DNA of 64,000 bases from Mycoplasma sp. Bg2 (GCA_001641225.1 LSMY01000004.1:124001-188000), one strand, 5' to 3'. Counted from the stretch's first letter, positions 11,615-22,630 are shown. Numbers and translations: made by a program. The notes: generated by a model not told the origin, from the letters alone.

Positions 11615-13621
11615 TTATTTATTGCTTTTATAGTTAAGCATTGCTAAGAATTTTTTAGGATCTAATGATGCTCCACCAATTAGCGCTCCATCAATATCTT
11701 TTTGAATCATTAAATCTTTGATATTTTCAGGATTTGCTGATCCTCCGTATTGAATTCTTACTGCTTCTGCAACACTTTCATTAAACATGTCTGCAACAAC
11801 TGATCTTGCATAAGCAACCATTGTTTGTGCTTCAACGATTGTAGCAGATTTTCCAGTTCCAATTGCTCAAATTGGTTCATAAGCTAAAACAATAGTTTTA
11901 ACATCAGCTGGTTTTAAATTAGCAAGTGCTTTTTTAATTTGACTTTTAATTACTGCTTTTGTTTTTTTAGCTTTATATTCACTTAAAGTTTCTCCGAAAG
12001 CAATGATTGGAATCATTTTATGTTGTAAAATTACTTTTGCTTTTTCATTTACCAACTTATCAGTTTCAAAATACATTGCTCTTCTTTCGGAGTGTCCAAT
12101 AATTATATATTTAACTTTTAATTCTGCAAGCATTTCTGCTGAAATTTGTCCAGTAAAGGCTCCATTATCATGCACATCAACATCTTGGGCAGCAAGTGCA
12201 AATAAATTAGTGTAATGTCCTTTAGGAAGTAAAAAAGGAATTGAAACATAAGGTGCAGCAATAACTATTTCTGGAAGTTCATTGCTTTTATTAAGTGTTT
12301 TTAAATGATAATCAAAGGCATCAACAAATTTAATTGTTTCTAAAACTCCATTATTCATTTTTCAATTTCCAGCCATAATTGGTTTTCTAATTTCTTTTTT
12401 TGCAGCAAAATTATATTCACCAACATTTTGAATTGCAGCAATTCCAGGAAGTACTTTTCCTTCTACTAGTTCCATAGAAGCTCCACCACCTGTAGAAACA
12501 TGAGTAAATTTATCAGAAAGACCAAAATTTGCAGCAGCCGCAGCAGAATCTCCCCCCCCAATAATTGTTGTAGCTCCTTTTAAACTAGTAATTGCTTTAG
12601 CAACTTCTTCTGTTCCGTGTTCAAAATTTTTCATTTCAAAAACACCAAAAGGTCCATTTCAAAGTACAGTTTTTGCTCCTTGTAGTTCTTTTTTAACAAG
12701 GGCAATTGTTTTTGGACCAATGTCCATTCCCATCATATTATCTGGAACTTCATCAGCGATGATTCCAGGATGATCTTCAAATTTTTCTGAACAAACAAAA
12801 TCTTCTGCAATTATTAATTTTTTAGGATATTTTTTAAGTAATTTTGCAGCTAATTTAACTTGTTTAGGTTCAACAAGTGATTTTCCAATTTTTTTACCTT
12901 GAGCAAGATTAAATGTATAACACATTGCTGTTCCAATAATTACTTTGTCTGCTTTTTCAAGTAGTGATTCAATTACATTTATTTTATCTGAAACTTTTGC
13001 TCCTCCAAGTAAAGCAACAAATGGTCTTTTTGGATCTGTAATTGCTTTTTCTAGAAAATCATATTCCTTTACAATTAAATAACCAATTGCAGATTCAGGA
13101 ACATTTGAAGCAATTCCAACATTAGAAGCATGAGCCCGGTGTGCTGTTCCAAAGGCATCATTTACAAATACATCAGCAAGTGATCCTCAGTATGCTCCAA
13201 GTTTAGGATTATTTTTTGATTCATTTTTAACTAATTCACCAGCTGCATTAAGTTCTTCAAAACGAGTATTTTCAAGAATAATAATTTGACCTGGTTTCAT
13301 TTTTTTTATTGCTTGTTCAACTTTTGGTCCTCTTGTTTGATTAACAAAAAGAGCTTTTGTTTTAGAAACTTTATTAAATTCTTTAGCAACTGGTGCTAAA
13401 GATAAACGTTTTTTATCTTCAACAGTTTTTACTCTTCCTAAGTGAGAAAGAAGGACTACTTTTGCATTTTCTTCAACTAATTTATCAATTGTTGGCAATG
13501 CAGCTACAATTCTTTGATTATTTGTAACCTTCCCATCTTTAATGGGAACATTAAAATCAACTCTAGTAAAAACTACTTTATTATCTAAATTTTTTAGATT
13601 ATCAATGGTTTTTTTATTCAT
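11615..13621 (-). CDS. pgk-tpiA: Fused phosphoglycerate kinase / triosephosphate isomerase
   Basis: One uninterrupted code-4 frame of 668 residues. Residues 1 to about 405 are phosphoglycerate kinase: RVDFNVPIK near the start, [31 protein letters not shown], and the nucleotide-site GGGDSAAA and STGGGAS. A linker of about 12 residues ([14 protein letters not shown]) leads straight into triosephosphate isomerase (416-668). This has the active-site lysine in AGNWKMN, the histidine in IIGHSERR (about 510), the glutamate in AYEPIWAIGTG (about 582) and YGGSANPEN. The codon that would end PGK in the standard code is TGA, which here is the invariant Trp of the isomerase NWK motif. An internal ATG at 12376 could still give free isomerase, but no strong SD precedes it. 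The same fusion is known in Thermotoga maritima. Confidence 0.93.
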
Positions 13622-13651
13622 GTTTTTCCTTTATTTTCATTAACATTTAAA

Positions 13652-13664
13652 ATTATACAACAAG
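13652..13664 (-). promoter_or_regulatory. Promoter -10 region of pgk-tpiA
   Basis: Reads CTTGTTGTATAAT on the minus strand, identical over 13 bases to the element before eno. It lies about 31 nt upstream of the start codon. Confidence 0.55.
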
Positions 13665-13691
13665 TTTATTTTCAACAGTTATTCACAAAAG

Positions 13692-13715
13692 AAAAGCACA
13701 TCAGTGATGTGCTTT
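13692..13715 (-). terminator. Intrinsic terminator after gap
   Basis: Near-perfect palindrome AAAAGCACATCA / TGATGTGCTTTT. A T-rich tail follows on the minus strand, 24 nt past the gap stop codon. Confidence 0.75.
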
Positions 13716-13738
13716 TATCTTAATTTTACTTAATTATA

Positions 13739-14731
<993 letters not shown>

Positions 14732-14764
14732 ATTACATTTCTCCTTAGTTTTTTAACCTTTTTA

Positions 14765-14770
14765 ATTATA
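14765..14770 (-). promoter_or_regulatory. Promoter -10 element of gap
   Basis: TATAAT on the minus strand, 34 nt before the start codon, in the only gap between rsmG and gap. No clear -35 box, as is common in mycoplasmas. Confidence 0.5.
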
Positions 14771-14822
14771 CCCCATTAATGTATAGGGTGGAAAACGAAG
14801 GGAATGTCACCAATTAGAGGGG

Positions 14823-15515
14823 TTAATATAAGGGATTTTTCTTAATTTGAGCATAATCTCTGGGATATTTTGGTTTAGTTTCCTTGAATTTTTTAAAAAT
14901 AATTAAATTTCTAATTAAATTTTCACCAAGTTGATAAGAAAACTGCTTTTCAAATTTAATTCCTAGTTCCTGATTAACAATATCTTCATTTGCAGGAAGT
15001 TCAATTAAAGCATTATTTCCTTTATAAAAAATAAGTTTTCCTTCAATTTTACAACTAAAAGCACTTAACTCTAATAAGATATTTGTTGGGGCAACTGCCC
15101 TTGCAGTTACTACATCAAATTTACCTGCTAATTCAGCTTTTAAATTTTCAATTCTTTGATTAATTACAGAAACATTAGTTAACTTTAAAAAAACAATTGC
15201 ACTTTCAAGAAACTTTGTTTTTTTATTATTGCTATCAATCATGGTAACTTTACAAGTTGGTTCAACAATCGCAAAAACTAATCCAGGAATGCCTCCTCCA
15301 GATCCAATATCTAAAAGAGATTTATTTTTTAAGATTGCTACCTCAAAAAGTTGCAAGGCATCTTGTAAATGTTTTAAATTAAATTCTTCAAGATCAGTAA
15401 TTGCAGTTAAATTAGTATGCTTATTGTAATCTAAAAGAAAAGTACGAAAAGCTAATAATTGCTTATTAATATCTTTATTATTTATAAATACTATTTCATT
15501 ATTATCATTATTCAT
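14823..15515 (-). CDS. rsmG: 16S rRNA m7G527 methyltransferase RsmG (GidB)
   Basis: 230 residues. Uses S-adenosylmethionine to methylate G527 of 16S rRNA. The SAM-binding LLDIGSGGGIPG is at residues 67-78, VTMIDSN is the ribose-binding strand end, and VTARAVAP is a family motif. The N-terminal NKHTNLTAI is characteristic. It begins about 28 nt after the stop of the second nucleoside-type permease and is probably the last gene of an mnmG-permease-permease-rsmG transcript. No internal TGA codons. Confidence 0.95.
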   Translation of the reverse strand: MNNDNNEIVFINNKDINKQLLAFRTFLLDYNKHTNLTAITDLEEFNLKHLQDALQLFEVAILKNKSLLDIGSGGGIPGLVFAIVEPTCKVTMIDSNNKKTKFLESAIVFLKLTNVSVINQRIENLKAELAGKFDVVTARAVAPTNILLELSAFSCKIEGKLIFYKGNNALIELPANEDIVNQELGIKFEKQFSYQLGENLIRNLIIFKKFKETKPKYPRDYAQIKKNPLY

Positions 15516-15542
15516 AATCTATTACTTCAATTTAAAATTAAT

Positions 15543-16442
15543 TTACTCCTGAATATTCTTTTTAAAAGGAACTCCGCAACTTTTAGAATTGTTTTTTGAT
15601 TTAAAAATACATAAAACAACTAAAGGAATTAAGAAAGGAATAATATTCATTAGTTCATAAGGAATATTAGGAATTCAATACATCAATGGAATTGTGCAAG
15701 CAAATATAAGTGCAAAAACAAAGGATCATAGAATTATTCCTTTTAATTTTCATTTACCAATAACTACAATTGCAAGAGCAATGTACCCACTTCCATTTAC
15801 TGCACCAGTAAATAGACTAGCATTATAAAACATAAACATTCCCCCAGCAAGTCCGGCAAGTGCTCCAGAAATGATTAGGGCTTGTCAACGCATTTTACGA
15901 GCAGAATATCCTACACCTTCTAAGGCAAGGGGATTTTCACCTGCAGATATTAGTCTTAACCCAAAAGCGGTTTTATTTAATAATAAAATTACAAATAAAA
16001 TAATAATTGAGGCGATTATTAAAAAAGCTAAAGGAACTACATATCAACTCAGTTCAGTAGTAGGAAATGGAACTTGATCTACTTTAAAATAATCAAGGAA
16101 AAGAATTGAACTACTTAAAATTGGAGCAAAAAGATTAAGTGCTGTTCCGGTAATTATTTGGTCAGTCATTAAATTAACGGTTGCAAAACTTAACACCTGA
16201 GCATAAATCATTCCAATTAAAACTGCAAAAAGTAAGGTAACAAAGGGAGCAAAAACTCCAAATGCTTCTCAATAAGTAGCCCAACTTGCAAGTGAAACAT
16301 ATGCTAATGCCCCCATAATCATGGTTCCATTAATTGCAATATTAGTTACTCCACTTTTTTCACTAATTAAACCTGCTGTTGATGCTAAAAGATAAACTGC
16401 AAATAAAATTATAAAAGCAATTAAAAAACTACTACCAGCCAT
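15543..16442 (-). CDS. Nucleoside-type ABC importer permease, subunit 2
   Basis: 299 residues, highly hydrophobic, with about eight membrane helices. The cytoplasmic coupling segment SAGENPLALEGVGYSARKMRWQAL and the following SGALAGLAGG helix are hallmarks of the BPD_transp_2 permeases in basic-membrane-protein and nucleoside importers (NupQ/YufQ type). The start ATG shares one base with the TAA stop of subunit 1 (TAATG), so the two are translationally coupled and presumably form the heterodimeric membrane channel. The ATPase and the BMP lipoprotein that normally accompany these are not in the window. Substrate (nucleosides) is inferred from the family. Confidence 0.85.
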
Positions 16443-17644
16443 TATTTACCCTCTCTCTTTTTATATTCTTGACCCTTAATATCATAAGTTGTTTTTGATA
16501 TTCGAATGTAATCAAAATATTTAGAAAAATTATTTTTAATTTTAATTTGATCTTTTTGATGATTTCTTCTAAAGGGATATAAATTTTTCCGATGTACATT
16601 TTTAAATCAACAAACAAATAATTCTTGTGGATTGTAAATAATAAAAGCATAAAAAATTGTTGATGTAATCATTAAAACTACCACCATCAAATTTAAAATG
16701 CTTACTGATTGTCCGACAGCAGCATTAAAAACTATTGCATTTTCAAGTAGTCCAAAAATAAAGGCCACAATAATAATTCCAAAAATATTGTTAAAAGCAA
16801 CAAGAATAATCGCTAACCCAAACCAAGCTTCTCCTGGAAGTGCATTTGTTAATACAGGAAGATTTTGATTACAACCAAAATAAAATACTCCTCCGGCAAG
16901 ACCAGCAAGTGCTCCTGAAATAATCATGGTTTTAGTAAATTCTTGGTTAAGATTAATTCCTACATAATAGGAAGCTTTATTTTTTGAACCAAGAACTTTT
17001 TGTCTATATCCTCAAGTAGTTTTTTTGTACATAAAAATAAAAATAACCAAAGCAATTACTGCTAAAATAATTCCGTAATTAATAAATGATTCATCTGCTC
17101 AAAAAGAAAACTGCAAAGAAAAATTACTTGCAATATCAACTGTTCCTAGTTCGCTTGCTATTGCTGGATGATGTATGGGAGAAATAAACCAAATATAAAG
17201 TCAAAAAATAATTATGTTTAAAAGAATTGAACTTAAAACTTCATGCACTTTAAATTGTGTTTTTAAAAAAGCAATTAACCAAGCAAAAAACATTCCAATA
17301 AGAATTGGAAAAAATAAAGTAATTAGAATTGCTCATCTTCCAGTAATGGGTAATTGATTAATAAGTGCATAAGTAAAAAGACCAGCAGCAACAAATTGAC
17401 CAGCTGCTCCAATATTAAAAATTCTAGCTCGAAATGAAATCATAAAAGCAAGAGAGATTAATATAATTCAGGCGACAACCGATAAGAGATTTCCAAAACT
17501 AATTCAATCATTAAATGAGGATTGGTAAATTGAAGTCCCAAATTCACTAATTGATTGTCCTGTTGCAAAAAGCAATAATATTCCAAAAAGTAAACCGATA
17601 ACAATTGCGCCTATTGAGTATCAAAGTTTATTATTTTTAAACAT
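16442..17644 (-). CDS. Nucleoside-type ABC importer permease, subunit 1
   Basis: 400 residues. N-terminal and central membrane helices are followed by the coupling segment LGSKNKASYYVGINLN and SGALAGLAGGVFYF, as in NupP/YufP-type permeases. The C-terminal 60 residues after the last helix form a basic cytoplasmic tail rich in Lys/Arg/Asn; part of it is visible only if TGA is Trp. It starts 64 nt after the mnmG stop and overlaps the next permease by one base. Together with subunit 2 it probably imports nucleosides for salvage, acting with an ATPase encoded elsewhere. Confidence 0.85.
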
Positions 17645-17708
17645 AATTTATATTAATATTATATCAATTATATTATCTCAAATCTTTTGGTAGGGATTAG
17701 CAAAAACA

Positions 17709-19577
17709 CTATAATGAATTTTTTTTATTTAAAAAATGTACTAAAACCATAATGTCAGAAGGATTAATTCCGGTGATATTTGTTGCTTGATGAATTGATA
17801 TTGGTTTAAATTTATTCAATTTTTCTCTTGCTTCAAGGGCAAGATTTGGGACCTTATTATAATCAAGATCTTCTGGAAGTCAAAGTTTTTGATATTTAAG
17901 ATATTTCTTAACTTCCCTTTCTTGTTTAGCAAGATAACCTTCAAACTTAACTTCTATTCCTAAAGTAATTAAATCATTTGTACTTATTTCTTTGATTACA
18001 GGAATTTGTTCTTCAAGAATTTCTTTAAATTCTTCTAAATTAAACTCAGGACGTTTAACAATTGTTTCTGCAGGAATTGAAGCAACATCAATATGAACAT
18101 TTTTTTCTTCAAGTAATTTTAAAAATCTTGGATCATTTTTTTTAAGACGAGCAGACCATAAATTAGTTTTTACTTCTTCCATTTTTGCTAGTCGAGTTTT
18201 GTTGAGTTGATATTCTGCTTTTGAAATCAAACTATTACTAAAGGCTTTTTCATTTAAACGCTTAATTGCATTATCAGTTCTAAGTAATAAACGATATTCT
18301 GCTCTTGAAGAAAGTACCCGATAGGGATCTAAAATTCCTTTAGTAGTAATATCATCAATCATGACTCCAATATAAGATTCATTTCGATCTAAAATAAAGG
18401 GCGGTTTTTTATAAAATTTATTATGAGCATTTACGGCAGCTCAAAGTCCTTGTACTGCTGCTTCTTCATATCCACTAGTTCCATTAACTTGACCAGCAAA
18501 ATAAAGATTTTTAAGTTGTTTCAATTCTAGAGTTTGCTTTAATTGCACTGGATTTAAGGAATCATATTCAATTGCATAAGCATATTTAGCAAATTCACAA
18601 TTAGCAAGACCAGGAATAGTTCTTACAAATTGCTCTTGCACTCAAGCAGGCATTGATGAACTAAGCCCAGAAAGATAAGTTGTATCTAAATGTTTTGATT
18701 CAATTTCTAAAAAGATTTGATGGCGATCTTTATCAGCAAATCTTCTTACCTTATCTTCAATTGAAGGACAATACCTTGGCCCTGCACCTTCAATTTCTTC
18801 TGAATATAAATATGAATGTTTAATATTATCTCTAATAACTTGATGAGTAGCTTCATTTGTATAAACTAAATAAGCAGGAATATTTTCAAATTTCTTATTT
18901 ACCTTACGATTGATTGTAAATCAAATTGGAGTTTCTGATCCTGGTTCTATTTTCATAACTGAAAAATCAATTGTTGAAGTTTTAATTCGTGGAGGAGTTC
19001 CAGTTTTTAAACGGATAAGTTCAACTCCATGATCAAGTAATTGTTCACTAATTCCTTTGGAAGTTTTTTTACCATCAGGGCCTTCAATGGTAATTACTTC
19101 ACCTTTCATCGTTTTTGCGCGAAGATAAGTTCCTGTTGCAATAATTACTGCATCAGCTTTTAATGAACCTTTTTCTTTTAAATTAATTCCTACTACTTTT
19201 TTATCTTCAATAATTAAAGAAGAAACTTCATCAATAATAAGTTTAATTTTTGATTTAAGAATTACATCTTTAATGTATTTTGGATAATCTATTTTATCAA
19301 TTTGTGCTCGAAGTGCTCTTACAGCGGGCCCTTTTGATTGATTTAAAATCTTAGTTTGCAATTGCGTTTCATCTGCAGCAAGAGACATAATCCCTCCAAA
19401 AGCATCAAGATCATTTACAATAATTCCTTTTGCACTTCCCCCAATTGAAACATTACAAGGAAGAGAAGCAATATCATCTTCACGAAAGGTAACTAGAGAA
19501 ACTTCATCCCCTAATCTTTCTAATGTATAAGCGGCTTCAACGCCTGCATGTCCTGCTCCAACTACTATTATTTTCAT
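17709..19577 (-). CDS. mnmG: tRNA uridine-5-carboxymethylaminomethyl modification enzyme MnmG (GidA)
   Basis: 622 residues, typical length. With MnmE it installs the cmnm5 group on the wobble uridine of several tRNAs. The FAD-binding [12 protein letters not shown] is at the N-terminus, and [12 protein letters not shown] and [14 protein letters not shown] are family signatures. [16 protein letters not shown] and [10 protein letters not shown] follow, with the C-terminal helical domain ending in [16 protein letters not shown]. Several TGA codons are Trp. It heads the group mnmG-permeases-rsmG, so the classical gidA-gidB pair has been split by a transporter pair. Confidence 0.97.
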
Positions 19578-19602
19578 TTTCTATCTTAATTATAAAGTTA
19601 TT

Positions 19603-19629
19603 AAAAAAAAGAACCACTATGGTCCTTTT
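19603..19629 (-). terminator. Intrinsic terminator after the 46-codon gene
   Basis: Arms AAAAGGACCA and TGGTTCTTTT on the minus strand, with one wobble pair and a 3-nt loop, followed by a T run. Lies between the small gene and mnmG. Confidence 0.7.
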
Positions 19630-19643
19630 TTAAGCAAACTTAA

Positions 19644-19784
19644 TTATTCTTTAATTTTGCATTTTCCTTGGTGAATCATAGCTCTCATGTAAGAGTTATC
19701 TGTATCTGAGATAATATCACCTGGTTTATATTCATTATTTCTTCATTCCATTGTTTCTAGAACTTCGTAATCAATTTTATCCAT
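19644..19784 (-). CDS. Unknown 46-residue protein
   Basis: A small frame on the minus strand starting MDKIDYEVLETMEW and ending HQGKCKIKE. It has an AAAGGA Shine-Dalgarno about 13 nt before the ATG, its own downstream terminator and one TGA (Trp). These signals make a real gene likely. The composition is acidic at the start and basic at the end, with no membrane segment and a single cysteine. I do not recognise the family. It is transcribed divergently from the HNH gene at 19998. Confidence 0.55.
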
Positions 19785-19997
19785 TAAGGTATTCCTTTCA
19801 TATGTTGCATAATAATATTTAGAAATACTTTAATGTGTTCTATAAAATAGGTGTAAATATCTTTGCCCTTTTATTATACTTTGAATATTAACTTTATGAA
19901 GAAGGAATTATAAAAAAATGAAATTGTATATAAAAATAATGAAATTTTAAAATTGAAAATGCTTAAATGATATTATAAATTTGAAAGGAGGTAGCTT

Positions 19998-20309
19998 ATG
20001 GCAAATGATGATTTTGACACTTCACAAAAAAATACAATTTGAAATAATTATTTTGGAAGTAGCAATAATGCAACTGATGTTTTTGGAAGAAATATGAGTC
20101 GAAATAATTTTGACGCAGATCATATTTTCCCCAGTTCAAAAGGTGGAAGTACAAAAGTTTCTAATGGAATTCCATTAGCAGCATTATCTAACCAAGAAAA
20201 ATCTGATGACCTTAGTGGAAGAGTGAACGGAATTTCCTTTAAAGTAGAAGGACCACTTACTGGTGCAATTGGAAAATTATACGTTAATGGAAGACTTGTC
20301 TCTAAATAA
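19998..20309 (+). CDS. Small orphan HNH-type endonuclease-like protein
   Basis: 103 residues preceded by a strong AAAGGAGG Shine-Dalgarno. The centre contains DADHIFPSSKGGSTKVSN followed by LSNQEKSD, which matches the ββα-metal HNH pattern: DH, P, GG, N, then N-x2-K. Zinc-binding cysteine pairs found in many HNH proteins are absent. The frame needs one TGA read as Trp at residue 15. There is no partner methyltransferase, terminase or toxin-antitoxin partner nearby. An adjacent hairpin ends the transcript. Nuclease activity is inferred from the motif; roles in repair, nutrition or defence are all open. Confidence 0.65.
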
Positions 20310-20319
20310 CTAAAATATT

Positions 20320-20350
20320 AAAAGAAGAAAGAGCAATCTTCTTCTTTTTC
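20320..20350 (+). terminator. Intrinsic terminator after the HNH gene
   Basis: Arms AAAAGAAGA and TCTTCTTTT around an 8-13 nt loop, followed by a T-rich run, 10 nt past the stop codon. Confidence 0.7.
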
Positions 20351-20427
20351 TTTTTTTTGCTTTGTTATAACTTTATTATTAACAATATTTAAATAATATA
20401 TAATGTAAAAAAAGGTGAAAATAAAAG

Positions 20428-21075
20428 ATGAATAAAAAACTTATTGCAATTATTGGCCCTGCTGGAGTAGGCAAAACATCAGTAATAAAAGAATTAGAAA
20501 AACTAATTAAAATAAATTACCCACAACTAAAAATAAATTGTTTATTTGAAAAAGAAAAATATCCTTTTTTAGATAACCAATATAATAATAAAAAGAAATG
20601 GGCTTTTATTACTCAAATAGATTTTTTAACATTAAGAGCAAGAGAGTTATATGCTGAATATACTCTTGAAGATAAAACAAATTTAATAATTACAGATCGT
20701 TTATACCTAGATGATTATTTATATCTTTATTCTTTTTATCAAGATAATTCAATAAATGAAAAAGAGTACCAATGTTACAATTTATTATTTGAAAAATATC
20801 AACAAATGTTTAAAAATGAAAAAATAATTTTTGATTATGTATTCATTTTAAGAGCTGATTTCAATATTATTTTAGAACGGCTTAAAAAAAGAGATAGATC
20901 TTTTGCTGAAATAGAAAAGGAAGATAAATATTGGAAAAAACATTATGATTTATATTTCAATGAAAATGATCATCTTAATCTAATTAAAAAAAATGTTAAA
21001 CAAATGAACATTATTGATAACAATAAAAGTATTAATAAAACAGCAAATGAAATTATTAATATAATAAATTTATAA
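20428..21075 (+). CDS. Deoxynucleoside kinase
   Basis: 215 residues. The P-loop GPAGVGKT is at residues 10-17. A TDRLYLDDYLY segment takes the place of the family's ERS/DRY motif. The strand YVFILRADFNIILERLKKRDRSF carries the arginine-rich LID seen in dAK/dGK-type kinases. It would phosphorylate imported deoxynucleosides to dNMPs, complementing the nucleoside permeases and phosphorylases in this window. Thymidylate kinase is a less likely alternative, since the typical DR-x-x-SS-x-A pattern is absent. AAAGGTG precedes the ATG by 11 nt. No TGA codon is used. Confidence 0.75.
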   Translation: MNKKLIAIIGPAGVGKTSVIKELEKLIKINYPQLKINCLFEKEKYPFLDNQYNNKKKWAFITQIDFLTLRARELYAEYTLEDKTNLIITDRLYLDDYLYLYSFYQDNSINEKEYQCYNLLFEKYQQMFKNEKIIFDYVFILRADFNIILERLKKRDRSFAEIEKEDKYWKKHYDLYFNENDHLNLIKKNVKQMNIIDNNKSINKTANEIINIINL

Positions 21076-21174
21076 AAGAAGGGGGATTAAAATTCCTTAA
21101 AATTACCATATTTTTACATAAGCAATATTTAAATACCACTATAATTTAATGGAGAAAGAGTTATAAAAATACTT

Positions 21175-21312
21175 ATGTCAGAAGAAAAATATAAATTTAA
21201 ATGTAGAAATTTTAGATGCAAACATGAATATGTAGGAGATAAATCAATATTACATTGCCCTAAGTGTAATGCACTTAACAAAGCAAAAAGTTCATTTATT
21301 CCCGAAGAATAA
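21175..21312 (+). CDS. Zinc-ribbon miniprotein, 45 residues
   Basis: A small frame with a C-x4-C pair (CRNFRC) and a C-x2-C pair (CPKC) 18 residues later, a plausible single zinc-ribbon. Many Lys/Arg residues suggest nucleic-acid or ribosome association. The nearest GGAG is 25 nt upstream, where it also serves a 5-codon ATG frame, so initiation may be weak or coupled. It ends just before a bidirectional terminator shared with tuf. Reality of the gene is supported mainly by the paired cysteines. Confidence 0.55.
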   Translation: MSEEKYKFKCRNFRCKHEYVGDKSILHCPKCNALNKAKSSFIPEE

Positions 21313-21335
21313 AAAATATCAAAATAATTTAAAAG

Positions 21336-21360
21336 AAAAAGGAACTTTAAGTTCCTTTTT
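21336..21360. terminator. Bidirectional terminator between the zinc-ribbon gene and tuf
   Basis: Perfect arms AAAAAGGAACT / AGTTCCTTTTT with a 3-nt loop. It gives a T run on either strand and lies between convergent genes. Confidence 0.85.
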
Positions 21361-21381
21361 TATATTATCGATAATTATTTA

Positions 21382-22566
21382 TTATTTAATAATTTCAGTA
21401 ACGGCACCAGCACCGACAGTTCTTCCGCCTTCTCTAATTGAGAATTTAGTTCCTGCTTCGATTGCAATTGGAGCAATTAAATCAATTTGTAAAGCAATGT
21501 TGTCTCCAGGCATTACCATTTCTGTTCCCTCAGGAAGGACAATGGTTGCTGTAACATCAGTTGTTCTAATATAGATTTGTGGTCTATAGTTTGAGAAGAA
21601 AGGAGTATGTCTTCCACCTTCTTCTTTGGTTAGAGCATAAATTTGAGCTTTAAATGATTGATGAGGTGTGATTGTTCCAGGTTTACAAATAACTTGTCCT
21701 CTTTGAACATTTTCACGAACTACTCCTCTAAGAAGAAGCCCAACATTGTCTCCAGTTTCAGCATAGTCAAGAAGTTTTCTAAACATTTCAATTCCGGTTA
21801 CAATAGTTTTTTTAGTAGGTTTAATCCCAACAATTTCTATTTCCTCATTAAGGTTTAGTTTTCCTCTTTCAACTCTTCCAGTTGCAACTGTTCCTCTTCC
21901 AGTAATTGTAAATACATCTTCTATTGGAAGAAGGAATGGTTTATCAGCATCTTTTTCTGGAACTGGGAAGTACACATCTGCTTCATCCATCATTTTATAA
22001 AGAGTTTCTTCTTCTTTTGGATCTCCTTCAAGGGCTTTTAGCGCTGAACCCCTAAAGACAGGTGTATTATCTCCATCATATCCGTATTGAGTTAATAAAT
22101 CTCTTACTTCCATTTCTACAAGGTCAAGCATTTCTTCATCATCAACCATGTCACATTTATTAATGTAAACCATAAGTTTTTTGATTCCAACTTGATTTGC
22201 AAGTAGAATATGTTCTCTTGTTTGGGGCATAGGTCCATCAGTAGCTGATACTACAAGGATTGCTCCATCCATTTGAGCTGCTCCAGTAATCATGTTTTTA
22301 ACATAATCAGCATGTCCTGGGGCATCTATATGAGCGTAATGTCTAGTTTTGGTATTATACTCAACATGGGCTGTATTAATTGTAATTCCTCTTTCTTTTT
22401 CTTCAGGGGCGTTATCAATTGATGCATAATCCATAGCTACTGCTCCACCTTTTTTTGCAAGTACAGATGTAATAGCAGCTGTTAATGTTGTTTTACCATG
22501 ATCAACGTGACCGATGGTTCCAATATTAACGTGTTCTAGTGAACGGTCAAATTTTTCTTTTGCCAT
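21382..22566 (-). CDS. tuf: Elongation factor Tu
   Basis: 394 residues. Delivers aminoacyl-tRNA to the ribosome. G1 GHVDHGKT at residues 19-26, the [12 protein letters not shown] switch 1, DAPGHADY switch 2 and NKCD G4 are intact, as are the β-barrel domains and the C-terminal [13 protein letters not shown]. It is downstream of rpsL-rpsG-fusA but separated from fusA by 192 nt, enough for its own promoter, and carries a leader hairpin. SD AAAGGAAT precedes the ATG. No TGA codons. Confidence 0.98.
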   Translation of the reverse strand: MAKEKFDRSLEHVNIGTIGHVDHGKTTLTAAITSVLAKKGGAVAMDYASIDNAPEEKERGITINTAHVEYNTKTRHYAHIDAPGHADYVKNMITGAAQMDGAILVVSATDGPMPQTREHILLANQVGIKKLMVYINKCDMVDDEEMLDLVEMEVRDLLTQYGYDGDNTPVFRGSALKALEGDPKEEETLYKMMDEADVYFPVPEKDADKPFLLPIEDVFTITGRGTVATGRVERGKLNLNEEIEIVGIKPTKKTIVTGIEMFRKLLDYAETGDNVGLLLRGVVRENVQRGQVICKPGTITPHQSFKAQIYALTKEEGGRHTPFFSNYRPQIYIRTTDVTATIVLPEGTEMVMPGDNIALQIDLIAPIAIEAGTKFSIREGGRTVGAGAVTEIIK

Positions 22567-22606
22567 GTTTTATTCCTTTTCTTTTCTCTTTTAATTTGTC
22601 TTTTTA

Positions 22607-22630
22607 TGGTTGATATGATCTTATCAACCA
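22607..22630 (-). promoter_or_regulatory. Leader hairpin upstream of tuf
   Basis: Perfect 9-bp arms (TGGTTGATA / TATCAACCA) 41 nt before the tuf start, followed on the minus strand by TAAAAAG. It may be a weak terminator for fusA read-through or a leader structure for tuf; the sequence does not decide. Confidence 0.4.

Noticed and set aside
12362..12376. Apparent stop codon of pgk followed by a separate tpiA start
   Set aside because: The stop is TGA, read as Trp here; no TAA or TAG separates the two, so I annotated one fused gene.
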